The notes beneath the pieces are model-generated. The model was given only the letters and a program-made list of their open reading frames with translations, was not told the DNA's origin and did not search any database. Made by a program: the position numbers and the translations under genes. A stretch of 64,000 nucleotides of DNA, taken from Bordetella holmesii ATCC 51541. Lineage in GTDB: Bacteria; Pseudomonadota; Gammaproteobacteria; Burkholderiales; Burkholderiaceae_B. This document shows, in pieces, positions 46,169 to 56,167 of the stretch. Each line of letters begins with the position of its first letter. Within the stretch, counting starts at the first letter, position 1. The stretch is taken from assembly GCA_000612485.1 (NCBI GenBank), contig CP007494.1, forward strand, positions 3,596,001-3,660,000, written 5' to 3'.

Positions 46169-48619
46169 ATGCGCACCGTCGCAAGACCTGGCACCAATAG
46201 CCAACACCAACACATCCCGGCCCGCTTTGCGCCCGCCGCCCGCCCATTGTGCCTACGTCCTGGCGCCTTGGCCGTTGCGCTGAGCCTGGCGTTGGCCAGC
46301 GGCCTGCCAGCGGCCAACGCTCAGGCCACCGCCACCCAGACACAGGCCGCTCGCTTCACGATACCGGCAGGCCCGCTGGCGCCGGCGCTGCGCGCACTGG
46401 CCAGTTCAGCCAATATTCTGCTGTCCTTCACCGAGGACCAGACTCGTGGCAAGACCACCCCAGGGATCCAGGGCAGCTATACCCCGGACGCCGCACTGGC
46501 CGCGCTTCTGGCGGGCAGCAACCTGCAGGCCGTGCAACAGGACAACGGCGGCTATCTGCTGCGTGCACTGCCCAGCACGACGCTGCCAGCCGTCCGAGTA
46601 ACCGGCATCATCGCCGACGACGCCAATACGGAAGGCAGCGGTTCCTATGCTGCGACCAGCGCCACCATCGGCAAGATTCCGGTTGCACTCCGAGAGATCC
46701 CCGCCTCCGTGTCGGTGCTGACGCGCCAGCGCATGGACGACCAGAACGTCACCACCATCCAGCAGGGCCTGCGTTATGTGACCGGAGTCGAATCCATCGA
46801 TTATGGCGATGGCACGGCCTACTTCCGCGCCCGCGGCAATCAGATGGGCATCGAGTTCGACGGCGTGTCCATCATGAATGGCCTGCAGTATCAACAGCAG
46901 TTCGACATGGCCATGTATGACCGGGTCGAAGTCATGCGCGGACCGGCGGGCGTGACCGACGACGCCATCGGGCAACCAGGCGGTACGGTCAATCTCGTGC
47001 GCAAGCGCCCCATGGATGAGTTCCACCTCTCCGGCGAGACACAGGTCGGCACGTTTGGCAGCGTGCGCCAGATGTTCGACGTCACGGGTCCGCTCAACAA
47101 CGAAGGCACGCTTCGTGGCCGCGCGGTCATGGCGGGTAATAATTCGCTGCAGTCGACCGACGACACCCGCAACAAGAACGGCATGCTCTACGCGGCGCTG
47201 GACTACGATGTCTCGCCGCAAACGACGCTTTCCCTTTCGGCGGGCTACCAGGTCACCTCCATCAAGGGTTTGGATTACGGAGCCCCCGGCGTCGTCAACG
47301 CCAGCGGCACGGCGTTGATCGGAGGCTTGTCCGGCTCGCCGTCGGAGAATTACAGCCCTGACTGGAACCGCTCGCATGTCGCGATCAAGGAAGTCAATGC
47401 CAATCTGACGCATCGCTTCGACAATGGCTGGAACTGGGACACCACGACATTCTACCGCAGCGGCAGCCTGAGCGCCAAATATGCCTACTCCAGTCCCGGC
47501 GCGACGCAGCAGGGCCTGAGCGAATTCGGAGACCAACGCCAATCCTCCGAGACCGAATGGTTTGGCTTCGATAGCCATGTGTCTGGCCCGCTGCAGGCGT
47601 TCGGACGCACGCACACGTTCACTGCCGGGGTCAATTACTCGCAGATGCACTCGACGCAGAAGTACGGCTTCGAGTCAGTGTACGGCCCCTATGCCGGTGG
47701 CGCCTTCAGCCTGTATGACCCGAATGCGGTTCCGGAGGTATCGGTGCCCTTTACCAGCGGCAACAAGGACAGGCTGCAGCAATACAGCATTTACACCCAG
47801 GCCAGGCTGAAGTTGGCCGACCCGCTGACGCTGGTGCTGGGCGCGCGCGAAGCCTTTCTCGATGAACGCTCCCAGCCCATCCTCCCGACAACCGGAGATT
47901 GGGAGACGGTAGCTAAAGTCAATCATCGCTTCCTGCCCTCGGCCGGATTCGTGTGGGACGTGACACCCGCCACCACGGCCTACGCCAGTTTCTCGCGCTT
48001 CATGAGTGCGCAGACCAGCACCACCTACACAGGCGCGATGTTACCGCCACGCACCGGCGAACAGTACGAAGTCGGTGTGAAGAACAGCTTCTTCGACAAT
48101 CGGCTCAGCACAACGGTGGCACTGTTTCGCATCAATGACAACAACCGCGCGGTAGAGGACCCCAATCACCCCATCGGCAGCATCCCCGGTGGCAAGGCGC
48201 GCAATCAGGGCGTGGAATTCGAGGTGGCGGGCCAACCTACCCCCAACTGGAATGTGTATGCCGGCTACACCTACCTCAACGTCAAGTTCGACAACGACGC
48301 CCCTGACCTGACCGACGGCACCGACCCCAAGCATCTGTTCAAACTGTGGACCAACTACCGCATTAGCGAAGGCGCGTTGCGCGATGTGACGGTCGGCGGC
48401 GGCATGCTGACCCAGAGCTCCACCTATCGGGGCGTCACCCAAGGCGGCTATGCGATCTTCAATGCGCAGGTCGGCTGGCGTATCAACCCCCATATCGATG
48501 TATCGCTACAGTTGAACAACATCTTTGACCGCAGCTACTACATCCGTCCGCCGAGCACGTTCTTCAGCGTCTATGGCGATGGTCGTAACGCCATGCTGAC
48601 GCTACGCTATCGCATGTAA
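46169..48619 (+). CDS. TonB-dependent siderophore receptor with N-terminal signalling (STN) domain
   Basis: 816 residues from ATG 46169. A signal peptide ending near PAANAQA is followed by the STN domain (FTIPAGPLAPALRALASSA, ~residues 52-130), the plug (ALREIPASVSVLTRQRMDDQ, YDRVEVMRGPAGV, GQPGGTVNLVRKRP) and a 22-strand barrel ending MLTLRYRM. The last residue is Met rather than the usual aromatic. It is of the FpvA/FhuE-type TonB-siderophor family, importing a ferric siderophore and signalling to the adjacent FecR. The ligand is unknown. Confidence 0.92.
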   Translation: MRTVARPGTNSQHQHIPARFAPAARPLCLRPGALAVALSLALASGLPAANAQATATQTQAARFTIPAGPLAPALRALASSANILLSFTEDQTRGKTTPGIQGSYTPDAALAALLAGSNLQAVQQDNGGYLLRALPSTTLPAVRVTGIIADDANTEGSGSYAATSATIGKIPVALREIPASVSVLTRQRMDDQNVTTIQQGLRYVTGVESIDYGDGTAYFRARGNQMGIEFDGVSIMNGLQYQQQFDMAMYDRVEVMRGPAGVTDDAIGQPGGTVNLVRKRPMDEFHLSGETQVGTFGSVRQMFDVTGPLNNEGTLRGRAVMAGNNSLQSTDDTRNKNGMLYAALDYDVSPQTTLSLSAGYQVTSIKGLDYGAPGVVNASGTALIGGLSGSPSENYSPDWNRSHVAIKEVNANLTHRFDNGWNWDTTTFYRSGSLSAKYAYSSPGATQQGLSEFGDQRQSSETEWFGFDSHVSGPLQAFGRTHTFTAGVNYSQMHSTQKYGFESVYGPYAGGAFSLYDPNAVPEVSVPFTSGNKDRLQQYSIYTQARLKLADPLTLVLGAREAFLDERSQPILPTTGDWETVAKVNHRFLPSAGFVWDVTPATTAYASFSRFMSAQTSTTYTGAMLPPRTGEQYEVGVKNSFFDNRLSTTVALFRINDNNRAVEDPNHPIGSIPGGKARNQGVEFEVAGQPTPNWNVYAGYTYLNVKFDNDAPDLTDGTDPKHLFKLWTNYRISEGALRDVTVGGGMLTQSSTYRGVTQGGYAIFNAQVGWRINPHIDVSLQLNNIFDRSYYIRPPSTFFSVYGDGRNAMLTLRYRM

Positions 48620-48630
48620 GAGGTTCCCCA

Positions 48631-48657
48631 CGGGTGCCGCACGTATCACGGCACCCG
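48631..48657. terminator. Hairpin between the convergent receptor and tatD genes
   Basis: Nine-bp perfect stem CGGGTGCCG / CGGCACCCG with a 9-base loop, 12 bp after the receptor stop. No T tract, so its strength is uncertain. Confidence 0.55.
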
Positions 48658-48665
48658 GGGTCGAC

Positions 48666-49472
48666 TCAGCAAATGGCAGCCAGGCGCGGTAGCACCCGCC
48701 GCGCCGTGCTTGTCGTGCGGCGGGCTACCTCGTCGATCGCGCAATGCCGTATGACGGCCAACTCTGCGGCGATACGGGGCAGTTGGCCCGGGGTATTGCG
48801 TCGCTCAGGCTCATGCAGCCATGCGGGCGGAATGTCGGGTGCATCCGTTTCGAGCACCAGATGATCCAGATCTGTGTCCGTGGCATGGCGGCGGATCTGC
48901 AACGCCCGCGCATAGGTCATCGCCCCGCCCAGGCCCAGGGCAAAGCCCAGGTCTATAAAACCTCGGGCCTGCTGGGCGCTGCCATTGAAAGCATGAGCAA
49001 TGCCGCCGCACGATCCGCGCTGGCGGCGTAAGTACTTCAGCAGAATATCCTGAGAGCGGCGCACATGCAGCAGCACGGGCAGACCGAACTCGGCGGCAAG
49101 CGCCAGTTGCGCCGCATAGAAATGCTCCTGGCGCATGCGGGGCTCGCCACTGGCGATGTCTGGCACAAAAAAATCCAGCCCGATCTCGCCGATGGCCACG
49201 AAACGTGGATCCGGCATTGCGGCTTCGACCGCCTGGCGCAGCACAACCAGATCCTCCTGGCTTGCCCGGCCCACGTAAAGCGGATGTATCCCAAGCGCAT
49301 AGGCCCCGCCCTGTATGCCATGGGCCAGGTCCCGCACGATCGAAAAATTGGCGCGTTCGACTGCCGGTATGACTATGGTTTTTACCCCTCTGTCATATGC
49401 CTGACGCGCCACCGCCAAGCGGTCAGCATCGAACTCCGCGGCATCCAGATGGCAGTGGGTGTCGATCAGCAT
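48666..49472 (-). CDS. tatD: TatD-family metal-dependent DNase
   Basis: 268 residues from ATG 49472 (MLIDTHCHLDAAEF); the metal motif begins at the start codon, so a longer upstream frame is unlikely to be used. Seen: HxH in DTHCHLD, AIGEIGLDFF, LLHVRRSQDILL, IAHAFNGS and LVLETDAPDIPP. TatD enzymes are 3'-5' exonucleases/DNases of the amidohydrolase fold. It lies downstream of lolD with 20 bp between the genes. Confidence 0.92.
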   Translation of the reverse strand: MLIDTHCHLDAAEFDADRLAVARQAYDRGVKTIVIPAVERANFSIVRDLAHGIQGGAYALGIHPLYVGRASQEDLVVLRQAVEAAMPDPRFVAIGEIGLDFFVPDIASGEPRMRQEHFYAAQLALAAEFGLPVLLHVRRSQDILLKYLRRQRGSCGGIAHAFNGSAQQARGFIDLGFALGLGGAMTYARALQIRRHATDTDLDHLVLETDAPDIPPAWLHEPERRNTPGQLPRIAAELAVIRHCAIDEVARRTTSTARRVLPRLAAIC

Positions 49473-49492
49473 GGCAGGCGGGCTGCCCCGGA

Positions 49493-50182
49493 TCAACCCG
49501 GAAGCAGACGTCCGTTTTCCATGTGGAGCTGACGGTCCGCGCGGGCGGCCAGTTCGGGATCGTGGGTCACGATGGCAAACGCCGTACCGGACTCCCGATT
49601 GACGCGGGTAAGCAGCTCGAACATGTTGTGCGCGGTGTGGCGGTCCAGGTTGCCTGTGGGCTCGTCGGCCAGCACGCAGGTCGGACGAGTGACCAGGGCC
49701 CGCGCCAGCGCCACCCGCTGACGCTCGCCTCCGGACAACTGCCCGGGATAGTGCCCTTCGCGCTCGGCCAGCCCGACCTGGGACAACACCTCGCGTGCCT
49801 GCGCGCGCGCCTGGTCTCGGTCGGCCCGCCGCACGATCAACGGCATGGCGACATTGTCCAGCGCCGTGAACTCTGGAAGCAGATGATGAAACTGATAGAC
49901 AAAGCCCAGGCTGCGATTGCGCAAAGCACTTTTACGCGCCTCGGAAAGTCCGTCAGCAGGGGTCCCGTCGACGATCAGGGAGCCGCTACTGGGAACGTCC
50001 AACAGGCCCAGAATGTGCAGCAACGTACTCTTGCCCGAGCCGGAGGCTCCGACAATGGCAACCATTTCACCGCGAGACACTACCAGCGAAACGTCGTCCA
50101 GCACCTGGATGCGGGCTGGGGCTTCGTCATAAACCTTGGACAGATGTTCGGCGCGCAGCGCCGCCTGGACAGAATCAGTCAT
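49493..50182 (-). CDS. lolD: Lipoprotein-releasing ABC transporter ATPase LolD
   Basis: 229-residue ATPase with Walker A GASGSGKSTLL, Q-loop region FVYQFHHLLPEF, signature LSGGERQRVALARAL and Walker B CVLADEPTGNLD. The LolD subgroup is indicated by FQFHHLLPEF-like sequence and by the adjacent LolC/E permease gene, which it overlaps by 8 bp. With that permease it extracts outer-membrane lipoproteins from the inner membrane and passes them to LolA. Confidence 0.95.
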   Translation of the reverse strand: MTDSVQAALRAEHLSKVYDEAPARIQVLDDVSLVVSRGEMVAIVGASGSGKSTLLHILGLLDVPSSGSLIVDGTPADGLSEARKSALRNRSLGFVYQFHHLLPEFTALDNVAMPLIVRRADRDQARAQAREVLSQVGLAEREGHYPGQLSGGERQRVALARALVTRPTCVLADEPTGNLDRHTAHNMFELLTRVNRESGTAFAIVTHDPELAARADRQLHMENGRLLPG

Positions 50183-51455
50183 GACGCAGCACCTGGGCCG
50201 GTTGCAGGCGCGACGCGCGCCAGCTCGGATAAAGCGTAGCCAGCAACGACAACACCAGCGAGGTCACACCAATGGTAATGATGTCGCCCGCCTGCGGGTC
50301 GGAAGGCAAGGCGCTGATGAAGTAAATTTCGCGCGGCAGGAAATGCACGCCGAACAACCCTTCGATGAAGGGCACGATGATATGCACGTTGTAGGCAATC
50401 ACAATGCCACCCAGCACGCCCAGCAGGGTGCCGATCACGCCGATAAGCGCCCCCTGCACCAAGAAAATCCGGGCCACTTCGCGCGGGCCGGCTCCCAGCG
50501 TGCGCAAGATGGCGATATCGGATTGCTTGTCTTTGACCGCCATCACCAGCGACGACAGCAGATTGAAGGCCGCCACCGCCACGATGAGTGCCAGGATGAG
50601 GAACATCATCCGCTTTTCGGTCTGGACGGCGGCAAACCAGGTGCGATTGTTGCGTGACCAGTCGCTGGCCATGACGTAAGGCGGCAGCACCCGGGTCAGC
50701 TCAGCGGCCACTTCGGGCGCGCGCTGCATATCCGCCACGCGCAACCGCACGCCGGCCGTGCCACTGTCACGAAAAACCTTGGCCGCGTCATCGTCATCGA
50801 CAAACACCAGGGAAGAATCATACTCATAATGGCCAGAGGTAAAAATCCCGGCCACGGTGAACTGCCGCATGCGCGGCGCAAAGCCCGCCGGGCTGATGGA
50901 CCCTTGCGGGGCCAGCATCAGCAGGGTGTCGCCCACTTTGACGCCCATGCTATCGGCCAGATCGCTACCGAGCACCGCACCAAAACTGCCCGGCTTGAGG
51001 TCGGAAAGCTTGCCGCTGACCATCTGCTTGGGCAAATCGGAGACCTCGCCCTCCAGGCTCGGATCGATACCGCGTACCTGCACGCCGCGCAGCGCTTGCC
51101 CGCGCACCAGCATGCCGCCGGCAGCGACAAAAGGGGCCCCCCCTTTGACCTCGGGGTTCTTGCGGGCCGCATCGGCAAACTCCTGCCATTGCGCCAGCAC
51201 CCGATCCGGCAAGGCGCCAGGGATGTAGAGCTCGATATGAGGTAGGACCGACAGCATGCGGTCGCGCACCTCTTTCTGGAACCCGTTCATCACGGACAGC
51301 ACTACGATCAGCGCCGCGACGCCGAGCGCTATCCCCGCCATGGAGGAGGCCGCGATAAAGGAAATGAAGCGATCCCGGCGCCCACCGCGCCGGCCCAGAC
51401 GGGCCAGGCCCGCATAGCGGGCGCCGATCCAGAGTTCGTAAGGTAATTTCAGCAC
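50175..51455 (-). CDS. lolC: Lipoprotein-releasing system permease LolC/LolE
   Basis: 426 residues: YELWIGARYAGLARLGRR and FISFIAASSMAGIALGVAALIVVLSVMNGFQ at the N-terminus (first membrane helix), a large periplasmic domain, then three C-terminal helices with AVKDKQSDIAILRTLGAGPREV and ending PSWRASRLQPAQVLRHD. Only one permease gene accompanies lolD, as in the single-permease (LolF-type) arrangement, so LolC and LolE cannot be distinguished. Divergent from the gene at 51553. Confidence 0.93.
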   Translation of the reverse strand: MLKLPYELWIGARYAGLARLGRRGGRRDRFISFIAASSMAGIALGVAALIVVLSVMNGFQKEVRDRMLSVLPHIELYIPGALPDRVLAQWQEFADAARKNPEVKGGAPFVAAGGMLVRGQALRGVQVRGIDPSLEGEVSDLPKQMVSGKLSDLKPGSFGAVLGSDLADSMGVKVGDTLLMLAPQGSISPAGFAPRMRQFTVAGIFTSGHYEYDSSLVFVDDDDAAKVFRDSGTAGVRLRVADMQRAPEVAAELTRVLPPYVMASDWSRNNRTWFAAVQTEKRMMFLILALIVAVAAFNLLSSLVMAVKDKQSDIAILRTLGAGPREVARIFLVQGALIGVIGTLLGVLGGIVIAYNVHIIVPFIEGLFGVHFLPREIYFISALPSDPQAGDIITIGVTSLVLSLLATLYPSWRASRLQPAQVLRHD

Positions 51456-51552
51456 GTGCGCATTATGGCATTAACCCGAGCGGCAAAACACATCCGGGTA
51501 TGCCGGTCTGTGACGGTCTGTAGACGAGCCGGACCGGACTACAATCCCGGCC

Positions 51553-52491
51553 ATGCACATCGTGATCCCCGGCGCCCTGCCCGACCTCGCCGTTGCCAGC
51601 GAACTGGCACGCCATCTGCCCGAACATGCTCCCACCTTCAGCCGCTGGCTGGCGCTGGGCCAGGCTGAGGCCGCGCACTTCGATCCCAGGATCCATGGCT
51701 GCACCGCCTATGAAGGCTGGCAGTTGCAGGCAGCCGGTTTCCAGGCCGAACCCGGCCAATCTCTGGGCATGGGTCTGGGGCCGCTGCTGGCAGGCATCCG
51801 CGACGGCAGCGACAGCGTCTGGCTGGGCGAATTGGTCCACCTGGCGCTGGGCGCGGATACGGCCTCGCTGCTGGATCCCGAGATGATGGACCTGCGTACG
51901 GAAGAAAGTGCGGTGCTGTTCGACGCCATTGCTCCGCTTCTGGCCGACGGCGAGTTCGGCGCCGAGATCCTCAGCCCGCAACGCTGGCGCCTGCGCCTGC
52001 CCGCGGGCATGGCACCGCGGCCGGCCAGTCCACTGGCCGTGGCTGGAGACCGACTGCAGCACTGGTGGGCACAGGATGCCGCCAGCCGTCCCTGGCGACG
52101 ACTGCTCAATGAGATCCAGATGGCCTGGTACGAGCATCCGGTCAATGAAGCACGCATGGCTCGCGGCGCGCCGCCGGTCAATGCGCTGTGGCTGTATGGC
52201 GGGGCGCACCCCTGGCAACCCGTGCCCCACCAGGCGCAGGTCTACACCGGGCTGGAGGCTCTGGCACGCGAGGGCGATTGGGGCGGCTGGCTGCGCTGCC
52301 TGGCAGCGCTGGACGCCGAACACTTCAAACCGCTGGCCAACGCCCATGGTCAAGTATTGACCGCGCTCGACCTGACCCTGCTAGGCCGCGACCGCCGCGC
52401 CAGTATCACCCTCAAACCCCGCGCCGGCCTGCTCAAATGGTGGCCTGCGCGCCAACACAATTGGAATCGCTGGTGGTCACACCCCGTCTAA
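51553..52491 (+). CDS. Conserved protein of unknown function preceding recJ
   Basis: 312 residues, no signal peptide or membrane helix. It is rich in Trp, with repeated short segments such as WLALGQAEAAHFDPRIHG, GMGLGPLLAGIRDG, WRLRLPAGM and VNALWLYGGAHPW. The same kind of protein is found next to recJ in related betaproteobacteria and is sometimes labelled phosphoglycerate-mutase-like, but I see no catalytic motif to support that name. It overlaps the recJ start by about 55 bp, implying co-transcription and coupled translation. Confidence 0.75.
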   Translation: MHIVIPGALPDLAVASELARHLPEHAPTFSRWLALGQAEAAHFDPRIHGCTAYEGWQLQAAGFQAEPGQSLGMGLGPLLAGIRDGSDSVWLGELVHLALGADTASLLDPEMMDLRTEESAVLFDAIAPLLADGEFGAEILSPQRWRLRLPAGMAPRPASPLAVAGDRLQHWWAQDAASRPWRRLLNEIQMAWYEHPVNEARMARGAPPVNALWLYGGAHPWQPVPHQAQVYTGLEALAREGDWGGWLRCLAALDAEHFKPLANAHGQVLTALDLTLLGRDRRASITLKPRAGLLKWWPARQHNWNRWWSHPV

Positions 52492-54178
52492 CTGTCCGCT
52501 CGGCCAATCTGTCCGCCTGCCAGGCACTACAGAATGCCGGCATCCATCCTCTGCTCGCCCGGTTGTGGGCCGCGCGCGGCGTAACCGAGGCCGGCCAGAC
52601 ACAGATGAACTGGCCCTCGCTGCTGCCGCCGGGCACGCTGACGCACTCCGAGCACGCCGCGGCGGTACTTGCTGACGCCATCGCGGCAGGCAAGCGGCTT
52701 TTGATCGTGGCCGACTACGACTGTGACGGCGCCACCGCCTGCGCTGTCGGTTTGCGCGCCTTGACCGCCATGGGCGCCAATGTGGACTTCCTGGTGCCCA
52801 ATCGCTTCGAGACCGGCTATGGTCTGTCGCCTGCCGTCATCGATCTGGCCATCAAACACCGCAGCGGCAAACCCGACCTCATCGTCACGGTCGACAACGG
52901 CATCGCCAGCGTCGATGGCGTGGCCGCAGCCAATGATGCTGGCATCGGCGTGGTCATCACCGATCACCATCTTCCCGGCGATACCCTTCCCCAGGCCCTG
53001 GCCATCGTCAACCCCAACCAGCCTGGTTGCGGTTTTCCCTCCAAAAATCTGGCGGGCGTGGGCGTCATCTTTTACATGATGCTGGCGTTGCGCGCCGAGC
53101 TGCGCCGCCGCGGCGTGTACCCGCCAGACGGCGGGCCGCGCCTGGATGCGCTATCCGATCTCGTCGCGCTGGGCACCGTCGCCGACGTGGTCAAGCTCGA
53201 TGCCAACAACCGTCTGCTGGTCACGCAAGGCTTGCAACGGATGCGCACTGGCCGGATGCAGCCAGGGTTGCGGGCGTTGTTTGCCGTCGCCGGCCGCGAG
53301 CCGCGCTCGGCCAGCGGCTTTGACCTGGGTTTTGCCTTGGGCCCGCGCATCAACGCCGCCGGCCGTCTGGCCGACATGAGCCTGGGCATTGCCTGCCTAA
53401 CCACCGATGACGAAGATCAGGCGCTGCGAATGGCCCGCGAACTCGATGCCATCAATCGCGAGCGCCGTGGCATCGAGGCAGAAATGCGCGATCAGGCCAT
53501 GGCAGCCATGCAGGCGCCCGATGCCGTGGCAGGCGCGACCGTTTGCGTTTTCGATCCCTCCTGGCATCAGGGCGTGGTGGGTCTGGTCGCCTCGCGTCTG
53601 AAAGAAAATTCTGGCGGCCCACACTGGCCTTCGCACCGGCCGGTGACGACGAAATCCGCGGCTCGGGCCGCTCGATCCTGGACGTGCATCTGCGCGATGT
53701 GCTCGATCTGGTGTCCAAGCGCCATCCTGGCCTGATCCGCAAGTTCGGCGGCCATGCCATGGCCGCCGGCCTGACGTTGGGCCGCGACGGCTTTGCCGCC
53801 TTTGCTCCGGCCTTTGACGCCGCCGTGCGCGAACTCACTGGCCGGGATCGCTTCGAGCCCTTGCTCGAGACCGACGGGTCGCTGGAAAGCGGCTATGCCA
53901 ATGCTGAAGTCGCCGGCCTGTTGCAACAGCAAGTCTGGGGGGCAGGCTTTGCCGCCCCCCTCTTTCTGGACGAATTCACCGTTCGCAGCCAGCGCCTGGT
54001 AGGCGAAAAACACCTCAAGTTGTCGCTCGAACGGGGCCACCAGCGTTTCGATGCCATTTGGTTTGGCCACGACGAGATGATGCCCGAGCGTATCCAGGCC
54101 GCCTATCGCCTGGAACAGAATGTCTGGAACGGTATGGTGACGGCGCAACTGGTGATCGAGTACGCCGAGCCGGTGTGA
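52437..54178 (+). CDS. recJ: Single-stranded-DNA exonuclease RecJ, one apparent frameshift
   Basis: 5'-3' exonuclease of recombination and mismatch repair, DHH family: VADYDCDGATAC (motif I), VTVDNGIASVDG, VITDHHLPGD (DHH), GVGVIFYMML, ALGTVADVVKL, and FALGPRINAAGRL with DHHA1 features later (FGGHAMAAGLTL). The frame breaks at 53605-53608; one further A in that run gives SRLKEKFWRPTLAFAPAGDDEIRG and an uninterrupted 580-residue protein, the usual RecJ length. ATG 52437 is the likely start; GTG 52473 is an alternative. Confidence 0.92.
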
Positions 54179-54255
54179 AAAATGGGCCGGAATCCAACGT
54201 CCGACCCAAGCACGTTAAAATGCCAGGTTTCGCATAAAAGTCACCAGGATCAATC

Positions 54256-55360
54256 ATGGAAGCCGAACGTCAGAACCAGATCGCCGCCCGCCTTGCCGAC
54301 TACGCGGAGCGCGAGCAGGCTCTACGGAGGTATCTTTGACTACGATGCCAAAACCGAACGCCTGCACGTTGTAAACGCCGAACTTGAAGACCCGGCCGTC
54401 TGGAACGCCCCCAAACACGCCCAGGATCTGGGGCGTGAGAAGAAATCGCTCGAGGATGTCGTTCAGACCCTGACCGAACTGAGCCAGGGTGTCGCCGACG
54501 CCCGGGAGCTCTTCGAACTGGCAGCCTCCGACGCCGACGACGCCACGCTGGAGTCCATCGAGATCGATGCCAATGGCTTCCAGGAAAAGCTCGAAGGCCT
54601 CGAGTTCCGCCGCATGTTCTCCAATCCGGCCGATCCGCTCAATTGCTTCCTCGACATCCAGGCTGGCGCCGGCGGAACCGAAGCCCAGGATTGGGCTTCC
54701 ATGCTGCTGCGCCAGTACCTGAAGTACGCCGAGCGCAAGGGGTTCAAAGCCGAAGTGCTGGAAGAATCCGAGGGCGAAATTGCCGGGATCAAATCCGCCA
54801 CGATCAAGATGGAAGGTGAATACGCCTTTGGCTATATGCGCACCGAAACCGGCGTACACCGCCTGGTCCGCAAGAGCCCCTTTGATTCTTCCGGCGGGCG
54901 GCATACCTCGTTTGCCAGCGTATTTGTCTATCCCGAAGTGGACGAGTCCTTCGAGGTCGAAGTCAACCCGGCCGATCTGCGCGTCGACACCTATCGCGCC
55001 AGCGGCGCGGGTGGCCAGCACATCAACAAAACGGATTCGGCCGTACGCATTACCCACATGCCCAGCGGCATCGTGGTGCAGTGCCAGAACGACCGCTCCC
55101 AGCATCGCAACCGCGCCGAGGCCATGCAGATGCTGAAATCCAAGCTGTATGAACTCGAAATGCGCAAACGCATGGCCGAGCAGCAAAAACTCGAAGACTC
55201 CAAGACCGATGTGGGTTGGGGCCATCAGATCCGCTCGTACGTGCTGGACCAAAGCCGCATCAAGGATCTGCGCACCAACGTCGAAATCTCCAACACCCAG
55301 AAAGTGCTCGATGGCGACCTGGACCCTTTCATTCAGGCCAGCCTCAAGCAAGGTGTTTGA
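54256..55360 (+). CDS. prfB: Peptide chain release factor 2, with programmed +1 frameshift
   Basis: Release factor recognising UGA/UAA. The first 27 codons (54256-54336) end in CTT TGA; the ribosome must slip by one base so that reading continues with GAC at 54338. The site has the known elements: a Shine-Dalgarno-like GGAGG just upstream, the CTT slip codon, the in-frame TGA (54337-54339) and a following C. Downstream are the anticodon-like SPF motif ([11 protein letters not shown]), and the GGQ motif ([17 protein letters not shown]) that enters the peptidyl transferase centre. This is autoregulation by RF2 level, not a mutation. Total length is about 367 residues. Confidence 0.97.
54321..54340 (+). 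promoter_or_regulatory. RF2 programmed frameshift site
   Basis: TCTACGGAGGTATCTTTGAC: internal Shine-Dalgarno GGAGG, spacer, CTT-TGA-C. When RF2 is scarce the TGA is read slowly and the +1 shift is favoured, making more RF2. Confidence 0.95.
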
Positions 55361-55411
55361 TTCCCGCAGGGGCGCAAGTCCCTGCCCTGCAGCCTACGGA
55401 AACCCGCAACC

Positions 55412-56161
55412 ATGACTGACACGTTTGCCATTCTGACCGGCGCCTCGCGCGGACTGGGCGCCGCTCTGGCCCGCGGCCTGCTGCGTCCAGGCACCGAACT
55501 GGTGACTCTGGCGCGTAACACCGATCCCGAGTTGGCCAGGCTGGCCCGGGAACAGGGCGTGACATTGAAGCAGGTGCAAGTCGACCTGGCCGACAGTCAG
55601 GCGGCCGCGCGCGCGGCCGCCGAACTCGTCATTCCCCGCGACGCCAAACGCTACGTGCTCATCAACAACGCAGGCACGGTGCATCCGGTAGCCAACACCG
55701 CTGCCCTGAACGACGCGGCGGCTATCGGCCAGGCGTTGGCGCTGAATGTCACCGCCGTCATGCTGCTGACCGCGCGCTTTCTCCAAGCGGTCGACGGGCT
55801 GTCGGCCGAGCGGCGCATCATCAACATTTCCTCCGGCGCGGGACGCAACCCCACCGCCGGCTGGGGCGTGTATTGCGCCACCAAAGCTGCTGTAGACATG
55901 TATAGCCGCGTCCTGAAAACCGAACACGGCGCCAGCGGTGTCCGCGTGGTGTCACTGGCGCCAGGCATTGTCGATACCGGCATGCAAGCCGATATTCGTT
56001 CCAGCGACCCGCAAGCCTTCCCCGGCCTGACCCGCTTTCAGGACTTCCACGCAACCGGCAAGTTGTCTGCGCCGGCCGACGTGGCTGCCAACAGCCTCGC
56101 TTACCTGGATCGCGAAGACTTCGGCCAGACCGAAATCGACGACATCCGCAATTACCACTGA
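55412..56161 (+). CDS. Short-chain dehydrogenase/reductase (sepiapterin/benzil reductase-like)
   Basis: 249 residues: nucleotide motif LTGASRGLGAALARGLL, NNAGTVHPVANTAA, catalytic Ser in INISSGAGRNP and the YxxxK pair in YCATKAAVDMY. The subgroup resembles sepiapterin reductase / benzil reductase by the short substrate loop and SLAPGIVDTGMQADIRSSD. It sits between prfB (51 bp) and lysS (6 bp), probably in one transcript. The substrate is unknown. Confidence 0.87.
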   Translation: MTDTFAILTGASRGLGAALARGLLRPGTELVTLARNTDPELARLAREQGVTLKQVQVDLADSQAAARAAAELVIPRDAKRYVLINNAGTVHPVANTAALNDAAAIGQALALNVTAVMLLTARFLQAVDGLSAERRIINISSGAGRNPTAGWGVYCATKAAVDMYSRVLKTEHGASGVRVVSLAPGIVDTGMQADIRSSDPQAFPGLTRFQDFHATGKLSAPADVAANSLAYLDREDFGQTEIDDIRNYH

Positions 56162-56167
56162 CCCACC

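Noticed and set aside
46406..47650. Minus-strand open frame of 414 codons
   Set aside because: Antisense to the TonB-dependent receptor gene; no start context or family features.
54337..54339. In-frame TGA in prfB considered as a disabling mutation
   Set aside because: It is part of the conserved RF2 frameshift site with upstream Shine-Dalgarno-like sequence and CTT slip codon.
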